Below, piece by piece: positions 46,755 through 58,059 of a stretch of DNA of 64,000 nt. Each line of letters starts with the position of its first letter. The first letter of the stretch is position 1. Below the pieces are notes generated by a model that saw only the letters and a list, made by a program, of their open reading frames with translations, ran no database searches and had not been told where the DNA came from. The position numbers and the translations under genes are program-made. Origin of the DNA: Prostheceraeus crozeri (taxonomy: Eukaryota; Platyhelminthes; Polycladida; Euryleptidae); contig CAJQUW010009223.1 of the NCBI GenBank assembly GCA_907163375.1, positions 62,001-126,000 of the forward strand, written 5' to 3'.

Positions 46755-46894
46755 GTTAGTCGAAAAAGAGAAATGATGTCAAAAAGAAAGCAAGTAGGGG
46801 ATGCTTCTTCATTTCAAATTTTACGCTTTCATGCTTGATACTTCAATACCTCGGCAGGGTACGAGAGGATAATGTGCAATACCAAAGCTACTTA

Positions 46895-47067
46895 CGAAAG
46901 TGATGTACAAAACGAGAATAGCAAAATGTACGAATATGATGGCGATAGGTTTTCCTATTAGATTGTCTTCATCATCCAATAGGCAAGCCAATCGCTTTCG
47001 CAGTGTATGAGCACTAACAATAGCGTTTTCGCACATTTAGTTATTCTCGTTTTGTACATCGGTTTCG
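46895..47067. repeat. Imperfect long hairpin, MITE-like
   Basis: CGAAAGTGATGTACAAAACG at 46895 is complementary to 47048-47067 with few mismatches, and the pairing continues inwards through AATAGCAAAATGTACGAA. Ends are about 45 bases long in a 173-base unit. Confidence 0.6.
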
Positions 47068-47419
47068 TAGTCAAAATCAGCCAGCTTTCATACTCTACAG
47101 TTTACAGTGTAGCGAATCTATCGAGTTCTCTTTTGTTCTAGATACCAACACTTTAATACCTATCACACTTTTCTCAGTTCTGAAACGATCCTTATGAATC
47201 ACATTAATTTTAAACGAAATTATCACTTAGAAATCAGTAAATGATCTTTCTCTCCCTCTGGCTCTAGGTGGCCGTTGTTGATTGATTATGTTGCCTATTT
47301 CTATTCATCATGACTGGACAATCTTCTCTATATTTTACTATCTAAATCATCTTTTCCAGTGTTTTTTCCTACCACCTTCTGTTAATAAAGCTCATTTTCT
47401 CAGTGCGCACATTTCTTTG
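47068..47419. other. No gene seen
   Basis: No recognisable feature between the hairpin and the next element. Confidence 0.4.
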
Positions 47420-47421
47420 TA

Positions 47422-48790
47422 CGGGTAAATCCAATTTAATCCACAACATTTGACGAAAATGTGTCTTTGATTTGTAAAATCCATATTTCTGAACCGATTT
47501 CAATAGTTTTTTTTTCAATCGAACCGTAAAGATCTCATCTATTATGGCATGGTTTTTAAAAAGTCACAAAGCCAAGACCTTCTTCACAAGTTGCCGTTTT
47601 TTGCCGAAAAAAGACCAAAAAAGCATGTCCAAAGTTGCAGTACTCTCACTTCAACACGGATTTTCGATTAGATACATTCAAATACACCCACTAATATTTA
47701 TATCATCTGAAAGAAGAAGATCAGCTCTTTAAGACAGTCTAATTTTAAATATTATAATCAATATTAATCATTGAATTTTCACTGGGTTTCCATTGTCCAA
47801 TGAAAAAAAATGTCCTCTGACCGAGACGTTTTCTGTCCTCTGACCGAGGTACCTTTTCTCGAAGAATATTGATTCTTCCATTAAACGTTTTGCACCAAAC
47901 GAATCCTCTAGTGTGCTAGTTTATAAATCCGTAAAGAAAATTCAGTTTGATGCCGTTACAAGTGTGCAATATTGATTTAAAAATATTTTTATCCGTTTTT
48001 TCGACCAGAAAATTTGAATATTCCCAAAAATTTCATATGGATGCTGAAACCAGAAATTTTGTCAGGAATCGATAAAATTTCACAGCATAGGAGGGATCTA
48101 TGCCCTTAACATCTATGCAAAAGAAATTTTTCATTTATATCAATTAACCCTCTCAAAATCTCCAAAAACCACGAAAATGTCCTCTGACCGAGACCCTAAA
48201 AAATCTCGGTCAGAGGACAACGTTGAAATTGAAGATCTCGGTCAGAGTACAAGAGTCTCGGTCTAAAGACATGATAATGTATGCAATTACATTTAGATCA
48301 CTTCGTTTTACGCGTTCAAGTATTCGTCCAAAGTTCCCGCAGTCTCATGAACCCAAATGCACAAACCGAAGAGTTTCCTGTTCGACATCAATTTGTCCTC
48401 TGACCGAGACCTTAAAAATCTCGGTCAGAAGACAAGGTGGGTCACGGTCAACGGACATTATATGCAATACATTACATTTTGGTCACTTCGCTTTGCCCTT
48501 GCAAGCATTCATCCTAAGTTCCCAGTTTCATCAGCAACCCAAATGGAGAAGCCGAAGAGTTTCCTATTAGACATCTATCTGACCGAGATCAATTTGTCCT
48601 CTGACCGAGATGTAGAAAAAATGGTTTTTTAAAAGTGCTAGATTTCTATGGAAAGTTTTTATTTGGTGTGGTCGCCGCTACGATTTTCGTGTTCAGCGTA
48701 AAAAAATGAGTATATATGCAAATTTTCACGGAAATCTGAGACCCAAAGTTGAAAAGACAGAAATGTTGTGGAATAAATTGGATTTACCCG
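47422..48790. mobile_element. Non-autonomous TA-flanked element with array of TCTGACCGAGA motifs
   Basis: Ends are inverted repeats of about 31 bases (CGGGTAAATCCAATTTA, then TCCACAACATTT) with one mismatch, flanked by TA on both sides (47420-47421, 48791-48792), as in Tc1/mariner-type elements. The inside holds 11 copies or variants of GTCCTCTGACCGAGA in both orientations (47812, 47835, 48179, 48204, 48236, 48255, 48395, 48419, 48441, 48577, 48595). Two pairs form hairpins. A degenerate ~190-base unit is repeated at 48236-48425 and 48440-48610. No coding potential seen. Confidence 0.8.
48179..48218. repeat. Perfect 15-bp hairpin of the GACCGAGA motif
   Basis: GTCCTCTGACCGAGA and TCTCGGTCAGAGGAC are separated by ten bases. 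A close variant hairpin lies at 48395-48433. Confidence 0.85.
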
Positions 48791-49118
48791 TACATTACTG
48801 TCAACACTAAGTGATAAGTGATCTTTCTTTCGCATTATACATCTGACAATTGCACTTTTTTTGAAAAATAGGGAGTGTCATCATGTTTTCACGCTAAAGA
48901 CACTCTCCGCTACTTTTGTAGAAGTGTCAAAATTATGAATCAAAATAAAAGTGTCACAAAATTGGTCACAGTGACATTTTTTCAAAAGTTAGGTGTAAAT
49001 GCCTATCCATAAACCACTCTCCGAAGCGCTATCTTTTGTTATAAGATTTCCCGTTGATACAAAGGAAAGCTACTGCATGTCTTGATGATTTGCCAACAGT
49101 TCAGCATATTTGTTTCAG

Positions 49119-49304
49119 ACTGTATGACTTTTAGAACTGGCTATGGCTACGACGGAAACACTTCTATCTCAGGATTTGGAAAATCATGTTTACAGTGGAG
49201 AACGATGAAAACTATTTATCTACCAGCCTACTCTACCTCGGGAACTGTCATCGAGTGGCCATTAGTAAACATGGGAAATGAAAAAATTGTAATTACAATA
49301 AATA
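49119..49304 (+). CDS. Candidate exon 4 of chained host gene, kringle-like
   Basis: Acceptor TTTGTTTCAG ends at 49118 and donor GTGAGT starts at 49305. With the G left from the previous exon the frame reads DCMTFRTGYGYDGNTSIS, then GFGKSCLQW, and is open to a phase 1 end. Spacing of Cys, Tyr-x-Gly, Ser-x-Ser, Gly and Cys-x-x-Trp matches the first half of a kringle domain, an extracellular disulphide-bonded module (in plasminogen: Cys, 20 residues, Cys, two residues, Trp; here 21 between). Kringles are usually split over two exons, but the second half was not found downstream. Confidence 0.55.
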
Positions 49305-50081
49305 GTGAGTAGTTACTACTTTTCTGAATCCCCATTTTGGAATGGGTATCTACAAATGCGATGCAAGCTACCAAAAAAAAAACCCAAAAAATCTACTTGA
49401 CTACACTCCCTTTACTAAAGATGCCAATGATGGCTGATCTCACAAGTGCAGTAAATACCTGTCACCAGTAGTTATCGATATACACAGTGACAAGTAAGTT
49501 ACTATACACTCAATGTTAAAGACTGTTCACCAGGCATCGACAACAAGTGCCCTGATATCTTTAACGTCTCCAATTTTATATGAATAGAAATTTGTTATCA
49601 AAAAGAGATTTCTCTCCAGAGCGATATCTTTTCCCTATTTATAAAAATACCAAAGATCTGGCATTCTACCTCAAACCTACCTGGCTATCTGGCATTCTAC
49701 CTCCTAGTCCGACTGCCTCAGTAGGCTCATTATGACGACATATAGCACTTACAGTTCGTCTCCTAAATCGTTGCGCACAACGAAAAGCTCTTCTATCTTT
49801 TTCTCATAAAATCTAATCGTGAGCCCATAATTGATTGATTACTAAATTTATCCACTTGACTAGTCGAGATACTCGGCTGAGGAAACAGTGTGGTTTGCAT
49901 AATTAGACAAAGCAATTAGTGATTGGAAGTTTGTTGCTTCATAATCATAGCTGATCATTCATGTCGGTACTCGCTTGTCCTCCTATCATCATTTATTGAG
50001 TTGTAAAGATTTTGTCGATCCCTTTATCGCACGCCAGCGTCAGCAATTACGGCGTGAAGAATTGCTATTGTTTGTGAGCAG
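49305..50081. other. Probable intron
   Basis: Between two candidate exons. The word CTGGCATTCTACCTC is repeated at 49656 and 49688. Nothing else recognised. Confidence 0.35.
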
Positions 50082-50179
50082 GTGCAGAGCAGACAGCTAC
50101 AGGCGGCCCCGTCTGCAGATCAGAGATTCAAAAAATTCTGACTTCAACCGATGGAAATGATGACTCATCAAATTACTGA
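50082..50179 (+). CDS. Candidate last exon of chained host gene
   Basis: Acceptor TTTGTGAGCAG ends at 50081. In the phase dictated by the previous exon the frame is open for 32 codons (AEQTATGGPVCRSEIQKI, then acidic DDSSNY) to TGA at 50177-50179. The tract before the acceptor is a reasonable polypyrimidine run. It does not complete the kringle-like fold, so this assignment is uncertain. Confidence 0.3.
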
Positions 50180-52812
50180 GTGTTGGAGTAATACAAATTT
50201 GAAGTTTGCTAGTGAACGGATGGGCCGATCTTGATAAAACTTGCATATTCTTGGAGGTGATAACACCAGCATTCTTTTAAAACCAAACTCGAAAACGGCA
50301 GCTTTAATACAATAAAAGTTATTAAGCTGTGTGCATTTGACCGCTAAAAGCATCTTTAGCGCGACAGTAGGCGCAGAATCAGGTTACTGTTAACTGAGTA
50401 AAACTGTACTAAATGTTGTCGAAATTCGAATAACAATATATCATCTTGAAGCTTAACACAAGCCTGATTCAATGGTTATAATCTCAATTTTCTGCATTCC
50501 GTAGTTTTGTCTGTAGGCATAATCTGAATTAACTCACCAAAAATTCATACTTTTAAATCTGCTGACCACAACTGACCAGACACAGCCTAAATGCTCTGCC
50601 AATATAAAGTACTAAACGCAACCTTTCATATGGCGCTAAGTTTATTGAAACTGAACATCATCATAATTGAAAAATCGCGTCGAATTCTCTTTCAGTAACA
50701 ATTTTTGGGAAAATTTATTGAGTTACTTCTATTCTTTCCCCTCACATTTTCCAACGTTTCCATATTCATGAAATTTCATCAAACTTAGTCACATTGGATA
50801 TAGAATAGACTTCATCTGTCATTGAGTGACAGTACAACACCATCTTACTTGAACCCTGAGACGAAGGATTGGTCCCTTGGATACCCCGTTAGAATACAAG
50901 GTACAGCTGTGATCATGAATCTCGTGTGATTGTCGTCTACAGGAAAATGACGAGCAGTTGTCTAATTCTGAGGCTGTAAATGTTCTACAAGTCAGATAAG
51001 AGGAATTTTACACACTCAATGCTATAGAGAAAGTATGTTAGGTAGAGTGGTAACTCTGCATTTATTAAATCCCCAATGTGTATACACTTTTGATTTTATT
51101 AAATGAACTCAAGGGAGATACAGTCGGAATTGTTTCAAAATGTGAGACATACATATTTATGCAGTTTTGAAGAAATTACAACGGAATTTACTGATCAAGA
51201 TAGCAAAGCAGAAGGAAATGATATTATTTTACAGATTGTCCGTGTCATGACAGGAGAATAGCCTTGGAGAGGTAATATCTGTTAATCTAGCAACTGCTAG
51301 ACCTGCTAGTGCTTTCATGAATTAGAAATTTCAGCCAAGAAAGCACAATAAGATGTCGACTTTTTCATGAAGACTTCCATTATAAAATGGATCATGAAGT
51401 TCCCTTGATAATAAGCTTAATTTCCGCTTTGTTAAGAAGCTCATTAACAAATATTCATTCCTTTTGATATCCAACTTGTTGCATACTACTTACATAGAGG
51501 AGTCATCTCGGTAGTATATAAATTGGCAAAATCTTGACCTTTTTTATAACTACTCAAATAATTTTTTGGACCACAGGAACGCAATCTCCGCAAAAAACTG
51601 AATCTTTACATATTAAAATTTTCACTGTATACAGATACTTTTTTTGAGTCGACACTCTACTCATATATCCCTACTCTATGCTTGGTTCCTAATCCTAAAC
51701 AATGACAATCAATTTGAATTATTCTCATCAAATACTCGCCGTATGTGCATGATTTATGATGATTCATCATCGGTCACATGGAAGTCATATATGTGACCAA
51801 ATGTGACCGATGTGACGAAAATGCGTCGGGCACATAATCGTTCACATATTGGGCACAGTTTGGTTTTCACAGAGGTACTAAAATATATTTCTTGAGTACC
51901 AATATAATGAAATATCAATGTCAATAGACAACGCACTCGAGGCCAGTTCAGTGAGTTATATGCACCTGGTAGCGACGTGGCACAAGATCTAAATGTCTTT
52001 TTGTTGCCAGCTAAGAGTGCATTGTCAACGTTGTGAGCAACTAATGGGAAGGACGCTGCGTCAATTAGCTAGTCAACGTAGCTGTTCATAGTTCCTGCAC
52101 CGAAATCGTTGCTCGGGTCGCTTCTGTCTCATGTAGCGAGTGCTCACAGAAATGACAATTTGTTGTGTTCCTGCATGTTGAAGTGAGTGCAGTGAAACAA
52201 TAGAAGATCCTGCAAACCAAACTGTGACATTTTATCGAAATCCTCTCGATGAACCTCAGACATCAATTTGGATCTTCACCTGCACTGCTTTAAAACCTGC
52301 CAACGTCTATCATTTTCTCCGACTGCACTTTGAGTCCTGTCAACGTTTGTCAAATCTTTCCTTAATCACCATAGCACATCGCCAAATAAAATTCTCTACG
52401 CAACTCGTGCATTAGATTGATTCATCATACAATTTGAACTCCTTAGATATAAATATCTCTCATCTTACGGACTCGGCCATTTAAGATATCTAGCTCGTGG
52501 AGTGCTATAAAGAACCAATAATGCAATAGTTGCGTAAAATGTTCTTATTGCGCTCCTCCCTTGAAACACATTATCATACAGAAAGTTTTCCATTCTATAT
52601 CTTCCTATTCATTCTCTAACGGTAAACTCTACATGGAAATCTCAACAAATTCTATTGATCTCTACAATTCCGTAATCAAAAATATAAGCAGATTTTTGAC
52701 AGCTTTACCATTCTGATTGTCATAGATTTTGAGGATACTGTGAAATATAAAGTTGCTTATACAACTGGTGCAAGGATATCCATCTTAATTGCATTATTCT
52801 CGATCAACAAAC
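50180..52812. other. No gene seen apart from one dispersed repeat
   Basis: Contains the second copy of the dispersed repeat (50330-50620). GTGACC words cluster at 51770-51815. No other feature recognised. Confidence 0.4.
50330..50620 (-). repeat. Dispersed repeat, copy 2 of 2
   Basis: Reverse-orientation relative of 655-905. See that entry for shared blocks. Confidence 0.6.
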
Positions 52813-52814
52813 TA

Positions 52815-53135
52815 CAGGGTGAGTCAGAAGTAACCGGGCGGGCAGTCAAAACTACTACATAAGTTATGAAAATCCAATTGATTATTAAATATTAAAAGTA
52901 TACGCATACATGATCTAATCGAGTAAATGCTCAAAATGTTGGCCGCCTTCTTCAATGGATTTCGCAGTCCTTTGAATGACAGAATAGCAAACACTTCGGC
53001 ATAAGTCTCACAAATTTGTGTACACGAGTTCATTATCATTGACAAGAGTTGATCCATCGTTCTCGGCTTGTTGTCATACACTGAATTCTTTAACACATCC
53101 CAAATCGAATCAAGACACGACACGGTCAAAAAAAT
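52815..53135 (-). pseudogene. Mariner-like transposase C-terminus and element end
   Basis: CAGGGTGAGTCAGAAGTAACC at 52815, next to TA, is a typical mariner terminal repeat. Upstream on the minus strand the C-terminal transposase region appears, broken by a frameshift: IWDVLKNSVYDNKPRTMDQL (~53105-53050) and, in another frame, SIEEGGQHFEHLLD ending at 52915. The matching N-terminal and catalytic parts are at 56510-57260, with a Naiad-type retroelement between, suggesting one mariner copy split by insertion. Confidence 0.7.
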
Positions 53136-53671
53136 TCGAAGGATCCAGGAAACGGAAGATGCCAAAGTTAAACAATTACCCTAGTGGAGAATCCTGTAAA
53201 TAATTAGGTAATTAAAAGTCATGAACGAATGAGTATAAATTAATACTAACCACATAGAGCAACCTACTCTAGTATAGAGCAGGTATTGAAATATGTATAA
53301 AGGCAAGTCTACTCAACTGAAGACGGTAAGGGAAATAAATTAATACTTATAAACGATTTAATTTTTATCATATAAGAACTGAAATAAGAGTTCGTCATGG
53401 ACCTGACGAGAAGCTAACTAAAAATAACAAAAGGTAAAAATTAGAAACCTAAAAAACCTAAAAAACCAAAATTAAGTTTGCTATGTATGGAGTCATCAGG
53501 GAGGAACCATGTGGCTGCATGAAGCAAGGTTTCGGCCCCTAACCTCCAACCTATATACCACATGGCGGGGCCAGGTCAACCATAACGAATGTACGATATG
53601 GAAGGTCTCTCCAAGCCTGAGGAAACATAGCAGAACCTAACCGAAAATAAATTTTTTTTCTTGAAATTTAT
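53136..53671. other. Likely 3' non-coding end of the Naiad-type element
   Basis: No coding signal. CTAAAAAACCTAAAAAACC at ~53450 is a short simple repeat. Boundary with the mariner piece is not defined. Confidence 0.35.
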
Positions 53672-55061
53672 TAGGACAAAAAGAAGTACTTGAAACTAGA
53701 AGAGGTTTTCTTAGCCCAATATGCCAATGATGGATGGCATCTGGCGGGGCGAAAAACAACCAAACTTAAAAACGAGGAACCTATTCTTGGAGAAGGACTT
53801 AATGCAAGAATTAACCAGCAAATTATTCTTATAACCCCGTCCTTTAAAGATATCAAAAATGCCCTTAGCTCTTGATGTGAAGGCGAAAGCATCAGATGAA
53901 ATCCTGGCGAACCTGATGAGTTGGACAGCAAAGATGTTTAAGCCAGTGTTCAATGGCATGTTACTCTCGGGGAAAGATACAGCACCACTGGGAAGCTGAA
54001 CTCATCAACCTTATGGTAGACCTCTGTGATGTATTGGACACCATCTTCGATCCTGATTTTTACATCCAAATAATTAACACATTTATTGTTGTCTCCGCTT
54101 CTGCTAGCTAAGAGATCTACCGGGTAGATTTCAGGAAGGATCTTATCAAAATGTTTGTAGTTAAACACACAAATGTCGTCGACATACCTAGTGGTACGAG
54201 AGAGAAGTTTGGCTAAGCCAAATCTCTTACTCGCCAGGAGCCCCTCACAAACTTAAACTCCCTGTAAGCCAAAAACAGGTCAGCTAGGAGCGAGCTGGAA
54301 TTTTCACCCATAGGTATGCCTCGAATTTGCTTGAAGACAATTCCCCCGAAAGTGAGAAAAGTGTTATCCATGATGAAACTTATTGCATTAAGGAATTGGG
54401 TTTTGAACCAGCAGTGATACCCTCTGTATTTTTTATTCGAGAAGAAGGTTCTATAATAGCCAATGCAAATAAAGCTCTTGGAACTGCTAAAAATTAACTC
54501 ACATAAGTCTTTCAAGGACTCCATAACCTGGTCTAAATTAAGATTCGTATAGAGTGTGGAGAAATCATATACTTGTAAGGAGTGGCAATTCAAACCCGAC
54601 ATCCTGTCAAGGAATTCCCCAAAAGAGTGAATGCTCCAGAAGGCGTTCACACTTGAATTATGCTTGATGGAAAGGCAATAACTACTAAACTTGTCCCGGA
54701 CCAATTGCAAACCTTTGTTCACAAGTATGGCCAAATCTTTGGAAGTGCTGTTCCTGGCACCAGCTATGAATCTACTCTTATACGGATTTTTGTGCAATTT
54801 AGGTATCCAGAAAAGTTTAGGTAAAACCATAAACTTATCTTTAACCGTTATGCCAAAAGAATCCTTGAGGGCGGTGCAATGTTCGGCAATTATGTCATTA
54901 ATGGAAGAAATTATTGGTGCGTAAGTCTGATTACCAACAGCATTGAAACTTCTAAGGTCAAAGCCTAGTTCGTTCAAGAGGACAATGAAGTAATACTTCC
55001 TACACACAATGACAAAAAAATGACGTAATTCTTCTGAAAGTTTGAGATGAAGTCTTAACAC
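53672..55061 (-). pseudogene. Reverse transcriptase part of the Naiad-type element
   Basis: Telomerase-related reverse transcriptase of the Penelope group. Visible are LPKLFWIPKLHKNPYKSRFI (fingers), motif A QVYDFSTLYTNLNL, motif B KQIRGIPMGENSSSLLADLF and the catalytic box RYVDDICVF (~54191-54165), all residues intact. The C-terminal thumb-like part continues in shifted frames (NYLDVKIRIEDG, then towards 53672). Frameshifts lie near 54215-54235 and around 53950-53990. The 5' side has lost some sequence near 55010-55060. Confidence 0.82.
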
Positions 55062-55156
55062 TCCTTAGATCTTAGTACCTCGTGCGAATGCAAAGATGGA
55101 AAGCTAGAACTTAGGAAGGAAATGCGATTTTTAATTATCTTAAGGACAGCCTCCGA

Positions 55157-55963
55157 CTAATCCTGGAAGTTAGAATTCTTAAGGGCGTATTTTCTGCAGG
55201 ACTTTTCAATAAATGCAACTAATGCATTTTTAACACTGACTCTAACAAAATCCCAAGACTTGTGAATAGGCTCTCTATAATTGGTGCCCTTAGCCATCAA
55301 ATCCCTAAGTTTAGGGTTGGATAGAATACTCAAGTCACCAGTAACCACGTGTGAAGCGGGCTTGTAGCAGAAGATAGAATTAGAACAAAGACAAGGCTTG
55401 CTAATAAATTCTCTGATTTCATCAATAGGAGCATTCTTCAAGATCTGGTTGTAATTGAAGAGCTTCCGACCAATAGGGGTGGTGTATTTGAAGAAAACCT
55501 GTAGTGGACATTTACTACGAATTGGATTAGGCAACATACTGTTAACATGTGAATCAGCGAAAATGGAAGAAACTTTTAAGAGATCTACTTCTTTGCACTC
55601 AAAAGGGATAATAATAACTTCCCTGTCGACCTTATCAACCGAATCTTCGACTTTTAAGAATCTCGAACAGAAGGATTCGACTAGATACGAGCAGGTACCC
55701 GGCTTGCTAAGAGTAAAAGCAAGAAGTTGTTTAAGTGTGGTACGACTAAGAGATTTCAAAGTGATGTAAAATTCGTAAAACATGTTGGAAAAACAAAGGC
55801 TATTAATTTTATCGTAGAGAGACTCCAAGCATTTAGTCAAGACATTTCTCTTATTACTGTGAATCCCATGCCCTCTAGATCTTCTAAGGACCCGAGAAGA
55901 GAAGTACTGCTTATGTAAGGAACCTTTGGAGACACAACCAAAACCTTGAATTCTATCGTTCAA
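55157..55963 (-). pseudogene. CxC linker region of the Naiad-type element
   Basis: About 268 codons without a stop. The C-terminal third contains FISKPCLCSNSIFCYKPASH, where CLC is the CxC signature linking endonuclease and reverse transcriptase in Naiads, followed by VTGDLSIL and KLRDLMAKGTNYREP, also conserved in the group. A TAG at ~55154-55156 ends the frame although coding-like sequence continues in the same frame to ~55025. Confidence 0.78.
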
Positions 55964-56069
55964 GCCAAGTGGGAAGATTGTACATAGTGTTTTAATCCAA
56001 AAATCCTCCTTCGTCAGAAGTTCCCTATCCCTAAGGTCAGATTGTCAGAGAAGTTGGAATCTACATGGT

Positions 56070-56465
56070 CTATAATTTGCAATTTAATGTTGCAAAAATT
56101 ATGACCATCTTGCTAAAGTGTTCATAAAGGAAAGTAGTGGGTTTTGAGGATGCATGGTGACGGTGACCATTCAACCTAGCATTTAGAGATTGGGTGGTTT
56201 TGCCAACATATTGGAACCCGCATTCGCTGCAAGAAATGAGATAGATTACAAAGCTGGATTTGCAATCGAAAGAACCACTTAAATCTATGAGAAAAGCCTT
56301 TCTAATGGTGTTTGATACGAAAAAGGAAGATTTATGTATGGACCCACAGCACAAGCACCCTTTTCTATTACAACTGTCAATAGAAAAGGAACCCGTGCTA
56401 TCGGCTACATAAGCCTTTTTTCTTAATACTGTAAGTGTAATGGTATCTAACTCTAGAAGCCGCAA
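56070..56465 (-). pseudogene. N-terminal GIY-YIG endonuclease of the Naiad-type element
   Basis: The frame contains a Cys cluster (CNRKGCLCCGSIHKSS), then FVIYLISCSECGFQYVGKT, in which IYL/YVG are the GIY-YIG strands and SCSEC the CC part of the CCHH motif, followed by LNARLNGHRHH with the two His. After HFSK the frame slips and coding-like sequence continues in a second frame. There is no ATG at the 5' end, so the start of the gene is missing or altered where it meets the mariner fragment. Confidence 0.8.
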
Positions 56466-56509
56466 GCAAGCAAAGTTTTATTGTTACCCCTTGTCGAATA
56501 CGGCAAAAT

Positions 56510-57260
56510 CAATCAAAGGAAAGAAGTCAGGAGGAGTAAGGTCTGGAGAGCGAGGAGGATACTCGATGGAACCGTAGCGACCAATCCATCTGTTGGGAAA
56601 GTTGTCATTGAGCCAGCTTCACGCTGCAATGCTGTAATGGGGAGTTGCACCATCTTGTTGAAATCACATCTCCTCAAACGGTCAGTTCTCCACACTGGGC
56701 AGAAAATCATTGTTAAGGATTAACACACAGCTATCATCGGTCACAGATCCTTCAAAGAAAAACGGCCCTACCAGACAGAAAGCAGAGAATCCAATCCAAA
56801 CTGTGACACCGTTCTGCGTTGACTTCTTTCTGCAGGTTTATATGTGGATTTTCTAGGACCAAATAAACAGAATTATGACGACTGACCTGCCGGTTAAGCT
56901 TGAAAGTTACCTCATCACTACAAATAATCTTCTCCGAAAATATAGCGTCCTCATTGCAAAGTTGCTGAAAAATCTGAAAGAATTCAACTCGATGGTCATA
57001 ATCATCTTCATTCAATGACTAGAGTAAATGTGGACGGTGAGGTTCTTGCAGGAGCATCCCAATGGAAGTTTGAGAAGTGCCAAGCTCCTGTGATGATCGT
57101 CGGGTGGATTTTTGAGGACCAAGTAAACAGATTTGTGACGATTGACCTGCCGGTTAAGCTTGAAAGTTACCTCATCACTACAAATAATCTTCTCCGGAAA
57201 TACAGCGTTCTCGTTGCAAAGTTGATGAAAAATCTGAGAGAATTCATTGTATTCGCTCAT
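56510..57260 (-). pseudogene. Mariner-like transposase, N-terminal/catalytic part with internal duplication
   Basis: On the minus strand: DDYDHRVEFFQIFQQLC, KIICSDEVTFKLNRQVSRH (first catalytic Asp in SDE), then in other frames QQDGATPHY (second Asp) and PPRSPDLTPPDFF, at which point the sequence changes to the Naiad-type element. The first-Asp segment is present twice, at 57260-57104 and 57015-56848, about 256 bases apart and ~85% alike by eye. Multiple frameshifts. The C-terminus is at 52815-53135. Confidence 0.75.
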
Positions 57261-57298
57261 TTTATATAGAATAAATTTGATTATAATTTTTCATTTCA

Positions 57299-57510
57299 TT
57301 ACACTTTTTCATTTTTATACTGTTTATAATAATTAGGATTTCGATCAAGAAAATTGTTAAATGCTTCCTTATATTTTTTCTTATTATTTTGATAATGTTG
57401 TTTTTTATATGGTTTATTGCAATCTTTACAACTTGAACGATGGCCAGATTTCTTTGTTCTATCTTTTACAAGTTACAAAGTTTTACATTCTTTACATTTT
57501 GTACATTGAA
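57299..57510 (-). pseudogene. AT-rich zinc-ribbon gene remnant (1)
   Basis: Minus strand: CKEC, an in-frame TAA, then DRTKKSGHRSSCKDCNKPYK and a Lys/Asn/Tyr-rich tail ending NEKV stop at 57299-57301. Two CxxC pairs separated by ~20 residues with a KxYxxxNxxK-type tail resemble small zinc-ribbon proteins found in large DNA viruses and phages. Base composition matches the Polinton genes at 3.6-14.4 kb, not the neighbouring mariner piece. Confidence 0.5.
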
Positions 57511-57805
57511 TCCCTCGAAATTTAATCTGATTTTCATTGTTTATTTTAAAGAGAAGAAAAAATATTTTTATAGCGTGTATTTCTTTTTATATTCTTTTTT
57601 CTTCATTCTTCTTTTTCAATTAATTTTTTTCTTTTTTGAATTTTTCAATCTTTTCATTATTTATATTATATTATGTTCTCGAGCAAATTCATAGAATTTA
57701 TATATATTTGAAAAGTTTTTGTATTGGGATTAATTTTCTCTAAATTATTTAGTTCTATATTAAGGATTTTATGTCTATAATTTTCATTTGATTCGGTTAA
57801 TTTTT

Positions 57806-58010
57806 CTATTTGATTTGTTTTATTTCTTTTAATAACACTTGATCTTTTTTATATTCTTTGCTATATTCTTTTATACAATATTTACATTTTCGTCGTCTTC
57901 CAAAATAATTTGAATATATTTGTCTAATATAAAAATCATCATCAGATCTTATTTCTTTACAGAGGCAACATCTAGATTCAGTTTCAATGTTTATTTTTGA
58001 AGAATTAATT
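57806..58010 (-). pseudogene. AT-rich zinc-ribbon gene remnant (2)
   Basis: Minus strand frame with ESRCCLCKEIRSDDDFYIR, then GRRRKCKYCIKEYSKEYKK and a stop at ~57806. Again CxxC...CxxC followed by a basic tail, related in style to the remnant at 57299-57510. No ATG identified. Confidence 0.5.
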
Positions 58011-58059
58011 TTAATTGTAATTTGATTGCAATTTTAGCTTTTACTATATAATGATGAAA

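Larger units (their letters stand above)
53672..56480 (-). mobile_element. Naiad-type Penelope-like element (GIY-YIG before RT)
   Basis: Reading on the minus strand the domains come in the order GIY-YIG endonuclease (56465-56070), linker with a CxC motif (55963-55157), reverse transcriptase (55061-53672). That permuted order with the CxC linker is the definition of the N-terminal-endonuclease Penelope-like clade (Naiads in animals). The single gene is broken by at least two frameshifts near 56000-56110, stops near 55137 and 55063, and frameshifts in the RT part. Confidence 0.82.

Noticed and set aside
47812..48611. CRISPR-like array of repeats
   Set aside because: Spacing is irregular, copies are in both orientations, and the motif lies inside a TA-flanked inverted-repeat element in animal DNA.
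53510..53660. Hammerhead ribozyme at the end of the Naiad-type element
   Set aside because: CTGATGA and CCGAAAC words occur on the minus strand but in the wrong order and spacing, in line with the known lack of canonical hammerheads in this clade.
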